A stretch of DNA of 64,000 nt. It comes from Nicotiana tabacum (taxonomy: Eukaryota > Streptophyta > Magnoliopsida > Solanales > Solanaceae). A program made the translations under genes and the position numbers. Positions 22,818 to 33,721 of the stretch are shown in pieces. Below the pieces are notes generated by a model. It made no database searches. It saw only the letters and a list, made by a program, of their open reading frames with translations, and was not told the origin of the DNA. The stretch covers positions 139,638,237 through 139,702,236 of the forward strand of contig NC_134101.1 of NCBI RefSeq assembly GCF_000715075.1. The letters are read 5' to 3'. The stretch's first letter is position 1. The number at the start of each line of letters is the position of its first letter.

Positions 22818-25131
22818 CTACGCCTTCATCTTCTTCAAAAATTCCTCTGCTTCTTCCTCTGTCACTGGTTTCTTTATTGTTTCAGGATTGACCCTTCTCA
22901 ATTCCGCGGGAGCAAAACACCTTCCCGATCGAGTTAACCCCTGTACCTCGCATACGTCTTCCACAACCTCCTTCCCCTTATGCGTCACTATCACTTGACT
23001 GTAGCTCCACGACACAACTTTCTCACTTGTTATCGGCAACTGTATGACCGGCTTGATAACAACTGGTTCCACGTGGACCCCTTTTACTACCAACATTGGT
23101 TTGTTTGCTACTCCCTGCAACACTGCTCTGACTGACTCTGGCTTCTTCGCAGTAATAGACGATCCTTTCCCTACTACCACAAATGGCATGTCATATACCT
23201 TTCCCGACTGTACCACTGCCTTTTCACTGGTCGACTCTTCATTAGAACTGACTCGAATCATCATTACCGTTTGTGAGGGTGTTTTTGGTTTCCCTCCTTC
23301 GTGCACTAGTTCGATCATATGGGCTTCATGGTGCACCGGTAACGGATTTTCATTGATGTTGGGTGTCTCTGGTGCTTGAACCTCGATCCTATTTGTGTCA
23401 ATAAGATCTTGTATGGCAGTCTTCAACTTCCAACATTTCTCAGTATCATGCCCGGGAGCACCCGAACAATATTCGCAGCTTATTGAATGGTCCAGATTTC
23501 TGGGAAGATGATTTGGCAATTTGGTTTCAATATGACTTAGTAGGCCTATCTGCTTCAACTTGTGAAACAGAGTAGTATAGATTTCTCCCAATGGAGTGAA
23601 TGTTCTTGGCTTCTGCATCCTTTCGTTCCTGAAAGCCTGATTTCCGCGGAAGCTTGGCCCTGAAGGATTCCTATAGGCCCTCGGTGGTGGATATGTATTT
23701 TGTGGAGGTGGATATGTGTTTTGTGGAGGTAGATATGTATGTTGGGGAGCCGGTGCATGCCATTGCGGACGAGCCGGAGGCTGGGTGTAAGTTTGGGCGT
23801 GATGGATGAAAGAATATTGTTCTTGTGGTGGGTAGTAGGGTTGTGGAGGGTAATTTGGAATGTGTGGGTAGTTTAGATGATGGGGTCTGGGTTGGTAATG
23901 AGGGGAAGGACCTCTAGATCTGGACCAATTGCCTGCCTCTATTGTCGTGACCTCCTCTCTCCTTTTCTTTCCGAGCGCACCTCCCGTGCCGCTCTGAATG
24001 GCCTGAGTTGTTGCTTTAATGTCCGAGTAACTCAGGATCTTATTGGACTTAAGTCCCTCCTCTATCATACCTCCCATTTTCACCACTTCATTGAAGGATT
24101 TGCCAACTGACGTTACCAAGTGACCGAAGTAAGTTGGCTCTAGAGTTTGTAGAAAGTAATCTACCATTTCTCCCTCTCTCATTGGAGGATCAACTCTGGC
24201 TGCCTGTTCTCTCCATCGGAACCCAAATTCCCAGAAGCTCTCTCGGGTTTCTTTTCAAGCTTTAGCAATGTGAGACGGTCTGGGACTATCTCAAGGTTGT
24301 ATTGGAAGTGTCTTGCGAAAGCCTGTGCCAGATCATCCCAAGTGTACCACCTGCTTGGATCTTGTCTTGTATACCACTCTAGTGCCGACCCGCTCAAACT
24401 CTGGCCAAAGTAAGCTATCAGTAGCTCATCTTTGCCCCCGCTCCCCTCATTTTGCTGCAAAAGCCCCGTAGATGTGCCATAGGATCGCCATGCCCTTCGT
24501 ATAAATCGAATTTGGGCATCTTGAACCCTGCTGGTAATTGGACGTCAGGGAAAGGGCATAGATCCTTGTAAGCCACGCTGACCTGGTTGCCTAACCCGTG
24601 CATGTTCCCGAAGGACTGCTCCAGACTTTTAAATTTCCGCATCACCTCGTCCTGCTCTGGGCTCTTAGCCGACTTTTCAATCTCCACCGGGACATTAAAG
24701 TGGGGATTATAGGTATGTGGCTCGGGTGCTTTGAATGTGAGTTCAGGGGGGTAATATTGTGTGTCGTGAGCCTGAAACAACGGCTCACTAGATGATCTGT
24801 GCAATGGGGCTAGGGGAGGCGCCACAAAGAAGGGAACATTTGGTGGAGGAGGGTTTTGACTGGGTGGTGGAGCTTGGGGATCATAGGCCTCTCTTCCCTG
24901 ATAGTAGTGATGGCTTGGAAAACTCGTTGAAGGGCCGGTGGAGGGGTATTCTGACGTGTGTCCTAGTTGGAGAGTAGGAGTAACAGGTAGTTCCTGCCCC
25001 TTTTGGGCTCTAGCTAAGGCTATCTGCATTTCATTCATTTCCAGCCTCATTTTTTCCATTTTCTCGAGGGCTTCCTTTAGCATTTGATTTGTTGTCTTTT
25101 CCGACTCAACGCTGTTGTCTGATCCAGTCAT
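22818..25131 (-). pseudogene. gag: E3 gag (two frameshifts)
   Basis: The structural protein of the virus-like particle. It starts at an ATG at 25131 with a coiled-coil-prone segment (KEALEKMEKMRLEMNEMQIA). A proline-rich linker follows, then the conserved gag core (LSGSALEWYTRQDP, WDDLAQAFARHFQYN), a Pro/Tyr/Gln-rich stretch, and a zinc-knuckle-like CEYCSGAPGHDTEKC near 23450. Two one-base losses break the frame: one in a C run at 24435-24439, one near 24243. The third piece reads to TAG at 22818, after which the frame continues into protease. Both indels are of a kind that can also come from sequencing errors in homopolymers or short repeats. Confidence 0.87.
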
Positions 25132-25655
25132 GCTTTCTGGTATAGGACCTTTCGATCTTGTTTGATAATGGTACGGTGCCAGTACGCTCTAACAACTAAC
25201 TGGTATTGAATTGGACAAACAACAAACTTGTCAGTGTTAGAGTCTTAACAGATATTGTAATTGCACATTGGGGAATGCAATGATCTTAGGCAAGTAACCA
25301 TTTCTAATATGCTTTTGCTCTGACTGCAGGCATCATCCCGGCTTATTTTATTTGTGCCTCTTTCGAGTGTTTTAGAAACCCCTCTTTTTTTTTCAATTAC
25401 AGTCGAATCCTATGGAGATTGCCTACGTATCGTGACCCCGCACGAATCAGACCAGGCGTAGTTCGTGAAGAAAGATTTTCAATTTTTCATTACTTAAAAC
25501 AAACTATTACAAACTAAAATCCTTTTTGCAGAAAGAAAATAACAAACGCAAACTAAGGTCAAATACAAGTTCCAATACTACGGAAATACTTTGATGCGAA
25601 AAGACAATGGACAGACAAACCACAGGCTAAAAAAATAGAGAAATACATACACGAA
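25132..25655 (-). other. E3 spacer between ORF1 and gag
   Basis: 524 bases with no coding frame. It carries copy 2 of the hairpin motif (25404-25464) about 190 bases after the ORF1 stop and about 270 bases before the gag start. Confidence 0.7.
25404..25464 (-). other. conserved hairpin motif, copy 2 (between ORF1 and gag)
   Basis: On the minus strand it runs from GAACTACG (25464-25457) to TACGTAGGC (25429-25421). The outer stem is CTACG with CGTAG, the inner stem TCGTG with CACGA around CGGGGT, followed by AATC pairing with GATT. The inner stem differs in sequence from copies 1 and 3 but pairs equally well. Confidence 0.75.
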
Positions 25656-27704
25656 CTACGCATACTCTAAAGCTTCAAATATGGGTGCCCGCGGGGCATC
25701 GTTCGGCCTCGCCGCGGGCCTAGGTTCCAAATCCCTTTTGAGTTGCTCTAATTCATTCATGGTCCGTTTCACATAGATTAGCACTGCTGAGACAAAAGTA
25801 GCATGGGTCATGTCTTCACAAGAGCGACATCTTCTAAAAATGGCGCGGGCAATGGCTCTAGTCCTGTCCCTTGCTTGCTTCTTTTCTATAAGCAGGCGTT
25901 TTATCTGATCACTGCATGTTTTTAATGCTTGAGAATCCTGCATATGCTGATTCTTCAGTTGCTTCACTTCTACCTCCATTCGGGCCAACAAGTCGTAACA
26001 GTGTCTGCTCTTAATTTGGAAATCCTCAGCCTGCTTAACTGCTTTACCCTCAAGTGTAGCTACCTTTCTCTTCATATTGGCAACAGTTTTCTCGTGGTCG
26101 CGTTTCAATTGATTCGAGTATCGGCGGCGCTTATCTGCTCTTGTACCCCACTGTGCTTTGAGCTCTGCCATGACGTTCTCAGACTTTTCTAAACCACCCC
26201 GCCATTCTCTGACTTCATTTTTCAGCCCTTTTATCTACTGCTCATTTGATCGACTCCTTGGTTGTTTATCAGGAGCCATTCTCAATTTCTGGATTTGGGC
26301 CCTAAGTTCTTCATTTTCTTGGGCCAATATATTCTTTTTGCCTCGATCCGCAGTAACTTGCATACTATTATCGAATTTCAGACTTTCAACCTGTTGCTTC
26401 AACTCACTGATCTCTGCCCGATAACCCCTTTCCTTTGCTAACCAGTTCCATTGCTCCTGGGATGACTCAGCGAAATCTTTGAGATGAGGTCTTTTAGCTG
26501 GTCTCCCGCAGGACATGTCACCTCTGAACCAAGCGTGATACCCCGGGGAAACTTCTCCTTTAGCCCTATCCAACACACAAGTATTTGCCGTCAAATGTTG
26601 ACACTCACTCCAGATCTGGCAAACTTCTTCTTCGGGGAACCGACCGTCAGGATTGATTTCAACCACTTGGGTACTCAAGTCTTCATCTTTCGGCACTACT
26701 TGATACCTCCCAAGTTGCCTCAAAACCCAATACGGTGCATAGGGTTGGTTGCTTTTAAGTCCCATCAACAGAAAGTGGGGCTTGGTTGCCGGCATGTATA
26801 TGATTTCCTCAACAGGCAACCATCCGAGCGTCCACTGGATTTGGCTGGCAGTGAGAGTTCGGAAGAATGACGTCCAAGCTGTGACTCCCTCTGGTAGACT
26901 AACCCCTTTGATTCTTGTGTAAAATTCTCCAATACAAGTCTTCTCGGGCGATCCGTAACCCAAGAGCTGGGAGCGGTGGAATAAATGATCGGTCATCCAC
27001 ATTTGCAACAATAGGTTACATCCGTCGAAAAAGTCACCCCCGGCTCGGCAAGCAGTGAGAGCCCGGAAGATGTCAGCCATAATCATAGGCGCCAGAGTGC
27101 TTTTATCTTGGGTGAGCAAGGTACTGACGACCCCAACTACTTTCAAATCAATGTTTCCGTCTTTTCTTGGGAATACTATAAGACCCAAAAAAGCTATCAT
27201 AAAAGCTACCAGCCTGTGTTCATCCCACTTCTGTCGGTTATCTCTACTGCATAGTTTGATGTCTGGCTTATTGAACCCGCCCACGTGGCCGTATCTAGCA
27301 TATATGAGGCGGAGACTGCAGAAACCTTTTGCAAAATCTGGATGGTGAAATGTTCGGGGTATTTTTAGGGAATCCAAAAACCGGTGTACAGTGACGGCCC
27401 TGGGTGCAATCAAGTACTTAAACCTTAACGGAGCTTCATCCCTTCCGATGTATCCCGCTATTTCTTCCAATGTCGGGATGAGCTCCAAGTCCGAGAAATG
27501 AAATACATTGTGTACTGAATCCCAGCAAGTGACCAATGATCTGATAATATCACCCTGAGGCTAGATGTCTAGTAAATCTGGGAGATCTTTCAGATACTTC
27601 TTTACTTTGTCTTGCCCTTCCTTGCCTAGGTCATTCCACCATAATCACAACTCAAAAGGGATCTTAGTCATTATTGAAAAGGGTTCGTTTTGTATTGTGC
27701 TCAT
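25656..27704 (-). pseudogene. E3 ORF1, Ogre-type extra protein (three in-frame stops)
   Basis: The frame of about 682 codons starts at an ATG at 27704 and ends at 25656. It is read through TGA at 27645-27647, TAG at 27561-27563 and TAG at 26232-26234. The N-terminal half has WDSVHNVFHF, LIPTLEEIAGYIG and VAFMIAFLGLIVFP. It resembles plant-mobile-domain/aminotransferase-like proteins found in transposons and in Ogre ORF1 (family recalled, not searched). The C-terminal third is rich in Lys, Glu and Gln heptads (LKQQVESLKFDNS, ENEELRAQIQKLRM), indicating long coiled coils. The function of Ogre ORF1 is unknown. It has its own start and stop and is flanked on both sides by copies of the hairpin motif. 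Confidence 0.8.
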
Positions 27705-28977
27705 CCTGCACATTTATTAAGGTGATTATGCCAACGAAAAACTTCTATTTGTCTCAAAATAAAACTATCTATATTCTTTTCCAAGATTTTTTTTCAAAAC
27801 GATGGACTCGGTTTTCAAATGCGGCCTTTTAGCACTTCGGGAACGAAGATTTTAAGGTTGCGAGAGTCAACCGGTCAAAAATCAAAAATGATGACCAAAG
27901 ATGGCCGTTTATGCAATGTCAGCCTTCCGGCGTCCTGCTTAGGAACATTCGGCTATTTTTTGCAAAAAACGGCATCATCCGACTTGTTTATAACGAAAAT
28001 TAAAATAGACTTTTTGGTTATTTTTTACAAAAAGGGAGGTTGGACCCGATGAGGGTTGCCTACGTATCTCACACCCAGTGAGAGTCAAACCAGCATAGTT
28101 CGGGCAAATAAACTAACTGATTTTGAAAACAAACATATTCCCCCCCCCCCCTTTTTTAGGGAAAGAAACTATTCCTTTTCGTTTTTTTTGAAAACAAAGC
28201 AAACTAAAATAAAGGACTTTTTCCTACACACTTTCTGCTTTTTTTGGGTAAACAAACAATTTTAAAAGTAAAATATATTTTTTTTTAAGAAAAAAAAATT
28301 TCGGCAGAGTTCCGACAGTACTTGGACACTGGGTTTTTCTAAAATAATTAATTAACTCCCTAACTGTTATTTCTCTCTTTTTCTCTTTTTTCTCAATTTT
28401 TCAACATTCCCGAGATTCAAAAACCGGTCAACATGCGGGTTCGGAATAAATGCACAGCACAAATAGGATGCAGCAGGATGTTCTTTTCATTTCAGGTTGC
28501 TAGTCCTAGACGGACCCAACCCCTGCGTTGAGTCCCCTAAGTCAAATGCAACATGATGCAAATAATCGTTCCTACTAGGGATCCGGCATGAAGTCATGTT
28601 ATTCTATGTTCAAAACCTGAGTCGGTGTTCTAGACTGTGTACCCGAGCGGACAACTCAAGTCGAGGAGGAGGCAACTTACCGGGAACCAAAAGGCCATCC
28701 GACTTCGTAACTTGTCCGACCCTCTTTTTTTTATTTCAGGGTATGACACTAACAGAATAGGGAGTCTCAACCAGTAAGCACATCCCCGGAGGTGAAGAGA
28801 GAAGAGTTCGGCACAATTTATATATACAGTCAAATAATATCAAAGCGGTAACAAAACATCATTTTGCACATTAAGCACATATCACATGAAAATATCTGAT
28901 AATAAAGCAACATTATAACAGTTTATCATAAGCTCGAATTTCTAACCCTGAACCAGTGGTTCTAGGCTCTTCTATAG
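27705..28977 (-). other. E3 5' leader
   Basis: About 1.27 kb lie between the primer-binding site and ORF1. No credible frame is visible. It contains hairpin motif copy 1 (28041-28101), a C homopolymer at about 28141-28152 and a few AT-rich runs. Confidence 0.7.
28041..28101 (-). other. conserved hairpin motif, copy 1 (5' leader)
   Basis: On the minus strand it runs from GAACTATG (28101-28094) to TACGTAGGC (28066-28058). The outer stem is CTATG with CGTAG (one G-U pair), the inner stem TCTCAC with GTGAGA around TGGGT, followed by ACCC pairing with GGGT. The total length of 61 bases equals copy 2. It lies about 340 bases before the ORF1 start. Confidence 0.75.
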
Positions 28978-28995
28978 TCCCCAGTAGAGTCGCCA
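28978..28995 (-). other. E3 primer-binding site
   Basis: Four bases inside the 5' LTR, the plus strand reads TCCCCAGTAGAGTCGCCA, which has the form of a tRNA 3' end with CCA. Ogre elements are known to use tRNA-Arg; the match here is from memory and not checked against a tRNA set. Confidence 0.75.
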
Positions 28996-28999
28996 GAGC

Positions 29000-29394
29000 T
29001 GTCACACCTCCTTTTTCCGGCACCGCGAGGGTACAAGGAGTTTTTCTAATTAAAGGACAATCTAAACGGGATTTGTTTATTTATTTTAGAGTCGCCACTT
29101 GGGAGATTTTAGGGTGTCCCAAGTCACCAATTTAATCCCGAATCGAGGAAAAAAATGACTCTGTATTACAGTTCGCGAACCAGAAATCCGGATAAGGAAT
29201 TCTGTTAACCCGGGAGAAGGTGTTAGGCATTCCCGAGTTCCGTGGTTCTAGCACGGTCGCTCAACTGTCATATTCGGCTTGTTTATCTGATTTTTTATAC
29301 AATTATGAGCTTATGTGCAGATTTTAACTCTTTACCGCTTTCATTATTATTATTATTGTTATTATTTTATGGAGAATTACAACATTGTGAATAC

Positions 29395-29426
<32 letters not shown>

Positions 29427-32400
29427 TTACAGGGAATTGCAACGTTGTGAAAATGTATTTCGAACCGCGCCACAATCAATGTACCCGTGATCGTCGACAC
29501 ACTTTGACTCCGTTGAGATGTGGATTTGGGTCACATAAATGTGCACCCGAGTTTAAGAAGATTAAATTATTAAAGGCGCGCCTAAAGCGACTAGCGTATC
29601 ATTTACTTTGGGTAGGGCCGTGAAATTTTGCTAAACGGTCCATCCCGAAGTCTAAGCAATTTTAAAGCAAATATTTACTGAGGGCCCCACAAATTTGTAT
29701 TTTTTATTCGGCGAGGCTCATCTCATTCTTATTTTTTAAAAGGAATTTGCAACGTCATGGTCACGCATCTCGAACCACGTCACAATCAATGTACCCGTGA
29801 TTAGAGACACATTTCGACTCCGGTGAGATTTAGATTTGGGTCACATAAATGTGCACCCGAGTTTAAGAAAGTAAGATTAATTAAGACGCATCCTAAAGAA
29901 ACTAGCGTGTTGTTATTTTGGGTAAGGCCGTGGAGTTCGCTAAGAGGCCTATCCCGAGTTCTAAATAATTAACACATACATTTTGTGAGGGCCCCGCAAT
30001 TTGCATTTTTATTTGGCGAGGCTCGTCTCATTATTCTTTATTTATTTTTTTTTTAAAAAGATAATCTTAGAATGACTACATTGTTTCTATTAAGTTTAGT
30101 CTCTAAAATAAAGAAAGAAAATCCTAATTAATTAGGAGTTAGAAAAATTAAGAACATGTAACATACTAATTGCTAGATTAGGACCAATATTAAATGAAAG
30201 AATTTTAAAGAAAAAAAATTCGAAATTATAAATAAAATAAGAAATTCGACAACTAATATTCAAAAGAAATCAAATATAGCTAGATTGAAGCTCGCATTGT
30301 TATATATAAAAAAACAACTATTGGAATTAATTATTCATAACCATTTGAAACTAGATTTAACCACAATTACTAAAGCTTATTAGAAATATTATTAAACTTA
30401 AACATTATCTAGTCTTGTTTGGCTTTAACTAAATTTAACTAACCATTCATGATTGACCTACTGTTGACCATATTAAAACTTTCATAGCTAGTGAATTAAC
30501 CCATTTTTGCCAAGCTGATTCACTAAAGACCAACTTATGTTATTTTTCTCTTATTCCAATTATTAAACAGTAATACATGAAATAGCCTAAATACAATCAG
30601 TAAAAGAAACGAAGAAAAAAAAACAAAATTAAAACTTCAAAGTTCCATTCTTCATGTATTCATGCTTCACATTTTTCAGCTTGCAATAGCTAGTATTACA
30701 GTCGTGTACCTGGTATTTGAATACAAGGAAAGGAAGAATAGGATCAGCGGCAGTAGAAACAACGCAACAACAACAAACAACCAGCAGTTAGAAAACCCAG
30801 CAGTAGACTTGAAAACCAAACAGAAATTCCAACAACCACTCAATAAAGCAATAACAAAGGACCAACAGTTAACTCAAGAAGCCAATTGAAAATCCCGGAA
30901 GCAAATAGTAGGTAGAGATCACACTCAGGAATACACGGAAATAGTATTCAGATATTTTTAGAAATCCTCTTCTTCAAGATTAAAAGTATGTTCTTATCTC
31001 CTCTTTAGTTCTGAAATTTTTTATCTCTCCCAAAATTCTCCTTTTTTTTAAGTGTCAAATGAGTCCTCTTATACCTCAAGCAAGACTACCTTTTCTTTTT
31101 ACCTCTTTTACTTTTTAACCCAATATTCTTTACTATGTGTACCCTTTAACTTTTTATTATTACCTACACTTTTACTTTAATAAAAGTAGTCAATGTGGGC
31201 CCCCCATGTTCCGTCTTTTTGAAAAGAAGACATCATTATCAACCTTTTCCTTTTTGCTTTTATTATTATGTCTTGTCCCCCACCATAATTAAATAATCCG
31301 TAATTGGTTAATTCTCGTTTTATCCCTAAAACTACTGTTACGCCCTAATTAAAAATCTGTTCAAACTTCAGAATTATCTAAGAACCTAAAATTAAATTAC
31401 CAGCTATAACCAATCTCTAATCCAGTTCAATCAACAAATTCAAACTTAAACGATGAACAACAAATCAACAATCGAAATTATTTTGACTGAACGATATTTT
31501 TAACAACACATATATTTTCAGATTCAATAATATTAACAAATTGAACATAACAAATAATTAGATTTGAATTTCTAAATTCAATAATCATTTGATCTTTAAA
31601 CTATATCTAACAACATTACAACCAAGATGAATATTCAAATTAAATCAAGCATTTAAAACATAAACTCACATTAAGTGACCAGATTAAGAACGAACTTCAA
31701 CCAAAAGATGAACACGAATTTAATCTAAACTAATCAACAAAGATGGATGATTCCAGCGATTAAACTACCCTATTTCTATATTACAACTAAATTCTTTTAA
31801 AACGAATAAAAACAAACCGAAGAAGAAATAATTATTTGAATTTCAACTTAAATCTAACAACATTAAAATTAAATTAACCATTTCTTTTTTAAAAATTAAA
31901 ATAAAATTAAACTAACAATTTCTTTTACATTAAAAATAAACTAACAATTTCAATTGGAATCTAACAATATTAAAATAAACTAACAATTTCTTTTTTTTTT
32001 ACAAAAATAAATAAAACACATGAAACAAACTAAAAAATAATTAATTAAATTTCAATTCGAATCTAACAACATTAAAATTAAACTAACAATTTCTTTTACA
32101 AATTAAACTAAAATTAAACTAACAATTTCTTTTTACATTAAAATTAAACTAACAATTTCAATTTGACTCTAACAATATTAAATTAAGCTAACAATAAAAT
32201 TAACATGAAACAAACTGAAAAATAATTAATTAAATTCAATTTGATTCTAACAACATTAAAAATTAACTGAAAAACTAATTAATTAAGCGATAAACACGAA
32301 CAAAACAAAAATCAAACATTTATCGATTTTTAAATCCGAGAATATCAAAACAAAATACGGACAAAATGAAACTCAAACCCACTAACCGAATCGAAACGAC

Positions 32401-33716
32401 GAAGAACTTGAATGAAACAAATCTGCCCGGAAATAATTATCGCCCCAAATTAATTCGACGACGACGACGAAGAAGGAGCAACAAGGTAGCCATGGCCGCG
32501 CGAAGCTGGAGAAGAAGAAGCATCGAGCAGCAGCAACAAAGCAGCCATGGTTGCGCGAAGCTGGAGAAGAAGAAGCATCGAGCAGCAGCAGTAGCGACGA
32601 GCCTAGCAGGAGCGGAGCAGCAGCCATGGTGCGACGAGATCTCGAGCTTGAAGACGCAACCATGGCAGTGAGGATCTCGTCCATGGCTGGACGTAGCAGG
32701 AGCAGCAACGACAATGACGAAGAAGAAGAAACATCAACACAGCCGTGAAGGAGGAGAAGTAGCAGCGTGTGACGGGGTGGAGAAGAAGACGCAACAGCAG
32801 CCATGAGTGTCGAGCTCAAGCTCTAGCTTGACGAAGAAGATGAAGCAGTGGCAGCGGGGTCTTGTTTGGACGAAGAACGAAAGAGGAGCAGCAGGGTCTG
32901 TTTGGACGAAGAACGAAGGAGGAAGCAGCAGCCATGAACGTTGGTTGTTCATGGTGGAGCTGGTTTTGCACAGTGTATGTGTGTGTATGTGTTGATGTGT
33001 GTGTGTGTGAGTGTGATGGGGTGAAGGGGAAGGAGACGGAAGGGCAAAGGCAGCCATGGGAGAGGCTTTGGTGAAGCTTGGGGAGGAAGAAGGAAAAGAG
33101 AGGGGGGGGGGGATGGTTAGGTCTTGTATTTTAGGGTTTTTGCAAAAAAATTTCAAGAATGAAAATAGAAAGGGTGGGGTGAGGTTTTGGGTTACGGACT
33201 GGGTTGACCCAGTTCGAAATGGACTGGGTCGTTTGGGAAGATTGTGTCTTTTTGGGGCTGTGGTTCAAAATTGAAGAAGAGGCCTAATTCCGATTTTCTT
33301 TTATATTCTTGCTCTCTTTTCTTTTACTTCCTAATTAATAAAACTAAAATTCTAAAATAACTTCTAAACTAAATTAACCTATAAACAATACTAATTAATT
33401 CCAAATAACTATTATCGCACATTTAAATAGCAATTAACGATAAAATCTCACAATTTAGACGTTAAATGCTAAAAATGCAATGTACATTATTTTTATGATT
33501 TTTTCATTTTGTAAACAAACTTAATTAAATATTAAACTCAAATGCGATATATTTTTATATTTTTTATTAATCTAACAAATAAACATGCATAGACAAAAAT
33601 GCAAATAATTACACAGAAATGCCACGAAGAACACAAAAATTGCACACAAAGGAAAATTGTTTTGTTTTGAAATTTTGGGAGTAATTCTCATATAGGGCAA
33701 AAATCACGTGCTCACA
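29000..33716 (-). repeat. E3 5' LTR (4717 bases)
   Basis: The LTR is complete, from TGTCACACC (29000) to GTGCTCACA (33716). In transcript orientation its first bases include a CACGTG G-box core (33705-33710). It contains (TTA)n runs at 29341-29430, the 310-base duplication (29432, 29742), a long AT-rich part with repeated ACTAACAATTTC-like modules (31850-32290) and the GC-rich triplet block (32455-33085). It differs from the 3' LTR mainly in the microsatellite region, in an extra GAGCAGCAG-type segment near 32520 and in scattered point changes. Confidence 0.92.
32455..33085 (-). repeat. GC-rich triplet-repeat block in the E3 5' LTR
   Basis: Counterpart of 13830-14345. On the transcript strand it is preceded by AAACCCTAAAATAC and a TCTCTTTTCCTTCTTCC pyrimidine tract. 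It then gives a 140-codon low-complexity frame (33156-32734) with two PSFFVQT/LSFFVQT repeats. This could be leader RNA; coding status is doubtful. Confidence 0.6.
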
Positions 33717-33721
33717 CACTG
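33717..33721. repeat. target-site duplication of E3 (right), CACTG
   Basis: Exact partner of 10383-10387. Confidence 0.9.

Larger units (their letters stand above)
10388..33716 (-). mobile_element. E3: giant Ty3/gypsy Tat-lineage element of the Ogre type (23.3 kb)
   Basis: The termini TGCCACACC and GTGCTCACA are flanked by exact CACTG duplications. Ogre-like traits seen in the sequence are LTRs of about 4.7 kb, a separate ORF1 upstream of gag, a protease followed by a G-patch-like stretch, a short intron between protease and RT, a degenerate first RNase H plus an intact archaeal-type second RNase H, no chromodomain, and a long 3' region with tandem repeats. In established classifications these traits define Tat/Ogre. 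The element sits in the gag of E2 in the same orientation. Six in-frame stops and three one-base frameshifts make it nonautonomous as assembled. Confidence 0.92.

Noticed and set aside
28141..28152. C homopolymer as a functional tract
   Set aside because: A run of about 12 C in the E3 leader. It is likely slippage and its length may be unreliable in the assembly.
28978..28995. tRNA-like 3' end
   Set aside because: Only 18 bases with the form of a tRNA 3' end, placed next to an LTR. It is a primer-binding site, not a tRNA gene.
29242..29623. Tyrosine/leucine repeat frames at 29242-29623
   Set aside because: They are produced by the (TTA)n microsatellite in the LTR.
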